Notes under the pieces: generated by a model
Seen by the model: the letters and a program-made list of their open reading frames with translations, nothing else
Told to the model about the DNA's origin: nothing
Databases searched by the model: none
Position numbers and translations under genes: made by a program
In this document: positions 59,401 to 64,000 of the stretch, one piece after another
How positions within the stretch are numbered: the first letter of the stretch is position 1
How the letters are laid out: each line of letters opens with the position of its first letter
NCBI RefSeq assembly: GCF_014396975.1
Contig: NZ_CP060719.1
Span: 1,026,001-1,090,000, forward strand
Reading direction: 5' to 3'
From: Thermomonas carbonis
GTDB lineage: Bacteria > Pseudomonadota > Gammaproteobacteria > Xanthomonadales > Xanthomonadaceae
DNA length: 64,000 nt

Positions 59401-60020
59401 GACCACGTGTAGCCGTAAGTCTCGATCGCCCCGGAATTGGCCACGTCGACGTTCGCACCCGACGCGAAGATGCCATCGGCCAAGCCGTAGGCGGAGTACG
59501 CGAAGATGTCGGCACCATTGTCGATGGAGACGTCGCCTTCGAGCGCATATCCGTAAATGCCGATGCCGTTGCCGGAGTAGGTGGCGGCGGTCAGGTCGGC
59601 ACCCGGCTGGTTGGTGATGTCGACGTTGCCGTACACGCTGTAGCCGCTGATGGCGGTGGCGCCGTAGAAGCCGTACTCGGCGATCGGGTCGGCGTTGTCG
59701 ATCACCACGTCACCGTCCTCGGCCACGCTGATCATGGTCGGGACCACTGCGGTCGACACAGCGGCGGACATGCCCGAAGCAACCGTGGTCAGGTCGAACA
59801 CCGGGGCAAAATCGAGCGCGGCGCGCTCGACCTGCAGGACCTGTGCTTGCACCGGCGGCAACTTGTGCCCGGCTGCGAAGGCACCGCCACTGGCGCCAAG
59901 CGCCAGGGCCATCGCCGAAACGGCCAGCGCCGAGCGCACGGCACGAGTCATGGGAGCCAGCTTGATGGTGCGGCTGCGCTTCGTCTTCGCCGACTCGCTC
60001 ACGTTCCGGATATTGCTCAT
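56388..60020 (-). CDS. Autotransporter, N-terminal part (signal and repeat passenger), frameshifted
   Basis: The 5' part of a secreted autotransporter of about 2,035 residues. A long signal region (charged MSNIRNVSESAKTKRSRTIK, hydrophobic core, cleavage near AFAA) is followed by many strands of the type VDNSGDIxAxS and VTNSGDI, a beta-helix pattern. The passenger consists of three large units related by periods of 596 and 582 residues. The frame fails at EVISG: restoring one G to the c-run at 56480-56484 joins it to the downstream part. A strong promoter lies upstream. Confidence 0.87.
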   Translation of the reverse strand: MSNIRNVSESAKTKRSRTIKLAPMTRAVRSALAVSAMALALGASGGAFAAGHKLPPVQAQVLQVERAALDFAPVFDLTTVASGMSAAVSTAVVPTMISVAEDGDVVIDNADPIAEYGFYGATAISGYSVYGNVDITNQPGADLTAATYSGNGIGIYGYALEGDVSIDNGADIFAYSAYGLADGIFASGANVDVANSGAIETYGYTWSAGIEAQGADSVSVTNSGDITATASGFYQGYVYSYLYQAGGVFAYTPGGDAFGIYATAGEGGATVDNSGNIEVQGGYVTGIEVQSGGDIAVTNSGDIVAGSGLTIDQVYYYDPIQAVYVYYNGTQVATGINATSNGEGAHVAVSNSGDITADAIFGATGIAATSGGYGGTASVENSGDIAVSQYNNAGYGAYGIAVSADGDGSIDNSGNIQVVSGGAAYGEIVLSFAGDASVTNSGDIDVTTTGSKYYNATGITVFAGNGSASVDNSGDVSAYSAGILYSSTRAVDAQGQQGATVTNSGSLYANGKYAYGVYAQSSGGDVAVTNADGGEIGFYSYSGTGFGVLAIAATGDVNIANDGVIEGYAYGQSAGVFGLAQEGDVTVTSSGAISVITGGDAAVGIFARADYGTATVDNSGDIYASVIGVNGFYGDVAYGIIARGNYAEVSNSGNIEATGYYAVAGIVANSYYGTTVNNTGGSIDVFAMGTAYGIDARSSYGDVTVGNASDIDAAGFYLGAKGINTYAYGDVAIDNSGDIYAGSLGGDAIGIYGYSIAGDVSIDNSGAIEAVSYYGLADGIFASGANVDVTNSGAIEVYGYTWAAGIEAQGADSATVSNSGDITVAAPGFLQVQDYYGPIGYAPGVQAFGIYATGGEGGVDLTNSGNITVDAGYVTGIEVQSSGDINVTNSGDIVAGSGYNTSYNADTGYYYFYGTQVATGINASGNGEGAHVAVTNSGDITADGIFGASGIAATSGGYGGTASVDNSGNISVLQNQKYGYGAYGIVVSADDDGAADNSGSIEVYSGGIANGATALSFAGNASVTNSGDINVENSAQKYYAASGIVAFAGNGDAMADNSGDINAVSGYWATGIDARSFGDTTVDNSGSMYANGAKYAFGIYATAGTGDVSVTNADGGEIGFYSYSGRGWGVFGYANNGDVNVTNDGTISGYAYGQSAGIFGRAGLGDVNVTNTGSIEVISGAMWPWACSPAPTTAPRRSTTAATSTPASRA

Positions 60021-60191
60021 TTGACCCCCAAGGTCGATAGCTGAATTTGTATGCCGCGGCTGCCCGGCAGAAGGGAAAGCGCGCCATGCCGCCATGGATC
60101 GCGGCACCTACTTACCTGCGCTGGATTCCCACCGGAAGAGAGCCCCACGCACGCCCATTTCCCGGCACACAAAGGACTCTTTCAGCTCCTA

Positions 60192-60220
60192 GTTATCGCC
60201 ACCACGCCATTTCGTGTCAA
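60192..60220 (-). promoter_or_regulatory. Sigma-70 promoter of the autotransporter gene
   Basis: On the minus strand a perfect -35 TTGACA (60220-60215) and -10 GATAAC (60197-60192) are 17 bases apart. Transcription would start near 60185, giving a leader of about 165 bases. Confidence 0.7.
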
Positions 60221-60445
60221 TAGAAACTTTGACATCGGACACGCTTGGCCTTGGCTGAATGCGGGGACTGCCATCCTGGCCAAGCCTCAGTGAAGAAGGG
60301 GCTCGATCCCGCTCGCCAAAGACCGCAACTCGACCGCGCCGGCAGTCCTCGGAGGCCGGGAGACGGGCAATCTCGCGCTGCACGGGCTGTTCTGGGATAA
60401 TCCGCGGTTTGGCGGCTTCGGCCGGACTCCGGACCCAGGTGGATC
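60221..60445. other. Divergent regulatory gap between autotransporter and cytochrome genes
   Basis: With the promoter and leader this forms a 425-base spacer. A GATAAT at 60396-60401 may be the -10 of the cytochrome gene, without a clear -35. Nothing else is recognised. Confidence 0.4.
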
Positions 60446-60967
60446 GTGCGCAACTACGACCTTGAATTCCTCAAGCGCTTCTCGTTGGTCCTCGCCTTTC
60501 TGGCGCTGGTCACCTTGGGCCTGATCCTGTTCGCCTACTACCTGAACACCAAGGTGGTGCATACGCAGGATCCGGCGATCCAGCAACGCCTGCTGGCACG
60601 GATCGCCCCGGTGGGCGACGTCTATGCCGGCGCGACCGGTGCTGCCGCGCAGGCCGCGGCCGCGGCCGCCGCGCAGGCATCGTTGCTCGCCAACATCCCG
60701 TTCGATGGCCGCACCGACGGTGCCGAGATCTTCAACAACAGCACCTGCACCGGCTGCCATACCGCCGGCATCGGCGGCGCGCCGAAGCTGGATGCGGCCG
60801 GGATCGGCGCGCGTCTGGCCGAACAGGGCATCGATACCCTGGTCACCCAGGCCATCAACGGTTTCACCGGCAGCGCCGGGGTGATGCCGGCCAAGGGCGG
60901 CAACCCGGCCCTGACTGACGAGCAGATCAAGGCCACCGTGGAATGGATGGTGGCGCAGAGCAAGTAA
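60446..60967 (+). CDS. Membrane-anchored c-type cytochrome (class I, c5-like)
   Basis: A 173-residue protein with one N-terminal membrane helix (LVLAFLALVTLGLILFAYYL), an Ala-rich linker (residues 61-82) and a heme domain with CTGCH (Cys101, Cys104, His105) and a likely Met ligand in GVMPAKGG. The size and CTGCH region recall cytochrome c5. The periplasmic heme domain would carry electrons to oxidases. The GTG start follows a GATAAT element; a hairpin follows the stop. Confidence 0.88.
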   Translation: MRNYDLEFLKRFSLVLAFLALVTLGLILFAYYLNTKVVHTQDPAIQQRLLARIAPVGDVYAGATGAAAQAAAAAAAQASLLANIPFDGRTDGAEIFNNSTCTGCHTAGIGGAPKLDAAGIGARLAEQGIDTLVTQAINGFTGSAGVMPAKGGNPALTDEQIKATVEWMVAQSK

Positions 60968-60984
60968 GCGCCGAGCCGAGCCGC

Positions 60985-61012
60985 GCGAACGCCGCCTGCG
61001 GGCGGCGTTCGC
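60985..61012 (+). terminator. Terminator-like hairpin after the cytochrome gene
   Basis: A perfect twelve-base stem gcgaacgccgcc/ggcggcgttcgc with a tgcg loop, followed by gttt. The T run is short, so efficiency is uncertain. Confidence 0.55.
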
Positions 61013-61078
61013 GTTTCCGGGGCACGGGTTTCGCGGGCTGTCTTCGGCGTTTCACCGTTCCTCCGGCATCATGGCTGC

Positions 61079-61759
61079 ATGAGCGAATCCCCTGCCGCCC
61101 CGGCCAGCGCCGACGAGGCCTTGCTGATCACCGGACCCGCCGGCCGCATCGAAGCCGCTTTCGACCTGCCCGAGACCGACACCACGCCACAGCCGGTGCT
61201 GGCGATCGTCTGCCACCCGCTGCCCACCGAGGGCGGCAGCATGCACAACAAGGTGGTGACGATGGCCGCGCGCGCATTGCGCGAATCCGGCATCGCCACC
61301 CTGCGCTTCAACTTCCGCGGTGTGGGCCAGTCCGAAGGCAGCTTCGACGATGGCCGCGGCGAACTGGACGACCTGCGCGCGGTCGCCGCGTGGGCGCGCG
61401 CCGCGCATCCGGACAAGACGCTGTGGCTGGCCGGCTTCAGCTTCGGTGCGTGGGTGGCGCTGCGCGGCGCGGTCGAACTGGGCGCGGGCGCACTGATCTT
61501 GATCGCCCCGCCGGTCGGGCGCGGCTGGTCGTTCGACGACGTCGCCATCCCCGCCATCCCGTGGCTGGTCATCCAGGGCGAGGCCGACGAAATCGTGGAC
61601 GCCGGCGCGGTGTTCGACTGGGTCGCCAGGCTGCCGCGCCCGCCCGTGCTGGTGAAGATGCCGGACACCAGCCATTTCTTCCACCGCAAGCTGATCGACC
61701 TGCGCGGCGCGGTGAAGCACGGCGTGCGCGAATGGCTGCCGGTGCCGCCTGCCGCATGA
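61079..61759 (+). CDS. Alpha/beta hydrolase of the dienelactone/Tex30-like group
   Basis: A 226-residue hydrolase with CHPLPTEGGSMHNKVV, LRFNFRGVGQSEGSFDDG and nucleophile elbow GFSFGAW; the acid is in GEADEIVD and the His in DTSHFF. There is no signal peptide. Such proteins are widespread in proteobacteria and uncharacterised. The stop overlaps the zapE start by four bases. Confidence 0.87.
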   Translation: MSESPAAPASADEALLITGPAGRIEAAFDLPETDTTPQPVLAIVCHPLPTEGGSMHNKVVTMAARALRESGIATLRFNFRGVGQSEGSFDDGRGELDDLRAVAAWARAAHPDKTLWLAGFSFGAWVALRGAVELGAGALILIAPPVGRGWSFDDVAIPAIPWLVIQGEADEIVDAGAVFDWVARLPRPPVLVKMPDTSHFFHRKLIDLRGAVKHGVREWLPVPPAA

Positions 61760-62853
61760 GCGATGCCACGCTTCCCTCGCGCCGCTATGCCGATGGCGTG
61801 GCCCGCGGCGACTGGCAGCACGACCCGGCGCAGCAACCGGCCTTGCTTGCGCTGGATCGCATCCACGCCGCGCTGCAGGTGCCGGTGCCGACCCGCGGCG
61901 TGTTCCAGCGGCTGTTCGGCAATGCCCCTCCGCCCGCACCGCAGGGCCTGTACCTGTGGGGCGGCGTGGGCCGCGGCAAGACCTTCCTGATCGACCTGTT
62001 CTTCGCCGGCCTGCCGTTCCCGGAGAAGCGCCGTACCCATTTCCACCGTTTCATGCGCGACGTCCACCAGCGCCTGCGCGACCACGCCGGCGAGCGCGAC
62101 CCGCTGGTGGCGATCGCCCGCGAATGGCGGCGCTCGGTGCGGGTGCTGGTACTGGACGAATTCTTCGTCAGCGACATCGGCGACGCGATGTTGCTGGGGC
62201 GCCTGCTGGATCGGATGTTCGCCGAGGGGATCGTGCTGGTGACCAGCTCCAATGCTGCGCCGACCGACCTCTACAAGGACGGCCTGCAGCGCGCGCGCTT
62301 CCTGCCGGCGATCGCGCTGATCGAGCAGCACTGCAATGTGGTCGAACTGGTCAGCGACACCGACTACCGGCTGCGCGCGCTGACCCGCTCGCCGGTGTAC
62401 CGCACGCCGCTGGACGCGGGCTCGGATACTTGGCTGCAGCAGCGCTGGCGCGAACTCGGCGGCGACGACGGCCATGTGGATGCCGGCATCGTCATCGACG
62501 GCCGGCGCATCCCGGTCCGCGCGCGCAGCAAGGGCCTGTGCTGGTTCGACTTCGCAGCACTGTGCGAAGGCCCGCGCGGGAATGCCGACTACATCGAGGT
62601 CGCCCGCGAATTCCATACCGTGCTGATCGCCGGCATCCCGCGCATGGACGCCAGCCGCGACGATGCAGCGCGCCGCTTCGTCCACCTGGTCGACGAACTG
62701 TACGACCGCCACGTCAACCTGGTCTGCACCGCCGAAGCCGCGCCGATGGACCTGTACGCCGGCGAGCGCCTGATTGCGGCGTTCGAGCGCACCGCGTCAC
62801 GGCTGGTGGAGATGCAGTCCACGGCTTATCTCGCCCATGAACATGGCACCTGA
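61756..62853 (+). CDS. zapE: Cell division ATPase ZapE (AFG1-like)
   Basis: A 365-residue AAA-type ATPase related to mitochondrial AFG1/LACE1 and E. coli ZapE, which affects Z-ring stability under stress. Walker A is GGVGRGKT at residues 69-76 and Walker B is VLVLDEFFVSD; TSSNAAPTDLYKDGLQRARFLPAI is a family block. The ATG overlaps the hydrolase stop (ATGA). Confidence 0.93.
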   Translation: MSDATLPSRRYADGVARGDWQHDPAQQPALLALDRIHAALQVPVPTRGVFQRLFGNAPPPAPQGLYLWGGVGRGKTFLIDLFFAGLPFPEKRRTHFHRFMRDVHQRLRDHAGERDPLVAIAREWRRSVRVLVLDEFFVSDIGDAMLLGRLLDRMFAEGIVLVTSSNAAPTDLYKDGLQRARFLPAIALIEQHCNVVELVSDTDYRLRALTRSPVYRTPLDAGSDTWLQQRWRELGGDDGHVDAGIVIDGRRIPVRARSKGLCWFDFAALCEGPRGNADYIEVAREFHTVLIAGIPRMDASRDDAARRFVHLVDELYDRHVNLVCTAEAAPMDLYAGERLIAAFERTASRLVEMQSTAYLAHEHGT

Positions 62854-62881
62854 ACCGGCCATGCCGGCGCCGGAACTCCCC

Positions 62882-62887
62882 TAGAAT
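62882..62887 (+). promoter_or_regulatory. Possible -10 element of the lipoprotein gene
   Basis: TAGAAT 31 bases upstream of the ATG at 62919, in GC-rich DNA; no -35 match. Confidence 0.3.
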
Positions 62888-62918
62888 CCCACCCCTTGCT
62901 CCGATCCAGAGGCCTTCC

Positions 62919-63368
62919 ATGACGTCCACGCTCCGCATCGCCGGATCCGCCCTGCTCCTGCTGGCCCTGGTCGCCTGCAACCGCCAGGGGCCCGAAGTCC
63001 CCAAGGCCGTCGACGACAACAAGACGGTGCAGGACCAAGGCGACGGCGTCCAGTCGGTCATGGTCTCCCCGGACGCGGCCAAGGTCGGGGCCGAGGTGGA
63101 CGGAAGAGGCGAGATCATCACCGAAGTGCGCACGTTCGAGGTCGGGCAAAAGGTCTATATCTCCGTACCTGCGAAGTTCGGTCGCAAGAGCGGCGACAAG
63201 CTGGAGATTTTCTGGTTCCACGATGGGCGTTCACGCCATGAAGAGCTGAAACCGATGTCAGGTGCCTTCGCCGTCTTCGAACACATTCCGGCAGAGGCGG
63301 GTACCTACAATGTCGAAGTCGACGCCAATGGCCAGCCGATCGCGCTGGTTCAGTTCGAAGTGAAGTAA
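62919..63368 (+). CDS. Predicted lipoprotein, unknown function
   Basis: A 149-residue protein with a lipobox (LALVAC, then NRQG). The mature part has an acidic disordered stretch followed by a small beta domain ([55 protein letters not shown]) reminiscent of an immunoglobulin-like or DUF2914-type fold. The substrate or partner is unknown. Precedes queF by 16 bases. Confidence 0.72.
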   Translation: MTSTLRIAGSALLLLALVACNRQGPEVPKAVDDNKTVQDQGDGVQSVMVSPDAAKVGAEVDGRGEIITEVRTFEVGQKVYISVPAKFGRKSGDKLEIFWFHDGRSRHEELKPMSGAFAVFEHIPAEAGTYNVEVDANGQPIALVQFEVK

Positions 63369-63384
63369 GCGCGGTCGCTGCGTC

Positions 63385-64000
63385 GTGGGCGACATCGACC
63401 ACTCCCCGCTCGGCCGCGAGGTCGCCTACCCGCGGCACTACGACGCCAGCCTGCTCTACCCGATCCCGCGCCGGCTCGGCCGCGAGGCGATCGGGGTGGC
63501 CGCGCCACTGCCGTTCATCGGCCACGATCGCTGGAATGCCTACGAGTTGTCGTGGCTCGATGCGGGCGGCAAGCCGCGCGTCGCCACCGCGACCCTGCAG
63601 GTGCCGGCGGACTCGCCGCACCTGGTCGAATCCAAGTCGCTCAAGCTCTACCTGAATTCATTCAACGCCAGCCGCTTCACCGATGCGGAGGCGGTACGCG
63701 CGCGGATCGAGGCGGATCTCACCGAGGCCGCGGGCGCGCCGGTGGCGATGATCTTCGGCCTGCCGCCGTTTGAAGACGCGATCGATGGCGAAAGCATCGA
63801 CGGGCTCGACATCGCCATCGATGCATACGACGCGCCTGATGCCGCCTTGCTGGTCGCCGATGCTGCAGAGGTGGTCGAGGAAACCCTCGCCAGCGCCTTG
63901 CTGAAGTCGAATTGCCCGGTCACCGGGCAACCGGACTGGGCCGATGTGACCTTGCGTTACCGCGGCCCGCGGATCGACCGCGCCGGCCTGCTGCGTTACC
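63385..64000 (+). CDS. queF: 7-cyano-7-deazaguanine reductase QueF, long form (3' end outside window)
   Basis: Reduces preQ0 to preQ1 with NADPH in queuosine synthesis. 205 residues are visible. The N-terminal half has the QueF signature [17 protein letters not shown] and the catalytic Cys177 lies in [14 protein letters not shown]. The two-module arrangement is that of the long form known from E. coli. Start is a GTG at 63385; the frame runs off the window end. Confidence 0.93.
   Translation, partial: MGDIDHSPLGREVAYPRHYDASLLYPIPRRLGREAIGVAAPLPFIGHDRWNAYELSWLDAGGKPRVATATLQVPADSPHLVESKSLKLYLNSFNASRFTDAEAVRARIEADLTEAAGAPVAMIFGLPPFEDAIDGESIDGLDIAIDAYDAPDAALLVADAAEVVEETLASALLKSNCPVTGQPDWADVTLRYRGPRIDRAGLLRY

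Noticed and set aside
60229..60260. TTGACA at 60229-60234 as -35 of the cytochrome gene
   Set aside because: No acceptable -10 lies 16-18 bases downstream; the best match is 20 bases away.

Overview
The window is a 64 kb, high-GC chromosomal segment of a gammaproteobacterium, most likely of the Xanthomonadaceae/Lysobacteraceae. This rests on protein similarity (Rep, PlsB, GlyQ, BioH/BioC, TamA/TamB, long-form QueF), on frequent GTG starts and tightly overlapped operons, and on short dispersed palindromes of the kind common in that family. The genus cannot be fixed from the sequence alone. Most of the window is housekeeping DNA; no phage, insertion sequence, integron or CRISPR array is visible.

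Layout. 1-6.7 kb: the 3' part of rep, a HAD-type lipoprotein phosphatase, a lipoprotein coupled to plsB. 6.7-10.4 kb: on the minus strand a membrane diguanylate cyclase, an exported RCC1-repeat protein and a small YdcH-like protein. 10.5-14.2 kb: ttcA, rdgC, an exported Tudor-like protein, a YgjP-type metallopeptidase and a lipoprotein. 14.3-20.4 kb: hemH with an alpha/beta hydrolase, then a SYLF protein, tatABC, and RDD and BPSS1780-like membrane proteins. 20.4-27.4 kb: an amidotransferase, a lone GspE/PulE ATPase, and glyQ and glyS separated by an EF-hand gene and a DUF3011 gene. 27.4-33.4 kb: tamA-tamB. 33.4-36.9 kb: an ECF sigma factor overlapping a transmembrane Ser/Thr kinase with a TPR-like region. 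37-41.3 kb: a BNR-type lipoprotein, mnmG, a candidate small RNA and a Tyr/Gly-rich lipoprotein. 41.4-42.8 kb: a PLP dehydratase and a SnoaL-like protein. 42.9-47.9 kb: the biotin operon bioB-bioF-bioH-bioC followed by a frameshifted DMT-type transporter. 48-49.8 kb: comF, ubiA and tRNA-Arg(CCG). 50-60 kb: a surface/secretion cluster containing a roughly 2,035-residue autotransporter (split by one frameshift), a TIGR03032/DUF4915-like protein, an EF-hand protein, an unknown protein and an M4 metalloprotease. 60.4-64 kb: a membrane-anchored cytochrome c, a hydrolase-zapE pair, a lipoprotein and the start of queF.

Most interesting points. (1) The 50-60 kb minus-strand cluster couples a giant repeat autotransporter to a secreted thermolysin-type protease and a calcium-binding protein, which is a plausible undescribed surface display/processing module. 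(2) A near-consensus sigma-54 promoter is followed about 110 bases later by a textbook intrinsic terminator, with no gene between, which predicts a small RNA. (3) The autotransporter and the transporter behind bioC are each broken by what looks like one missing G in a G run. (4) The palindromic repeat between bioH and bioC is translated as the last 34 residues of BioH, while the bioH-bioC stop/start overlap is kept.
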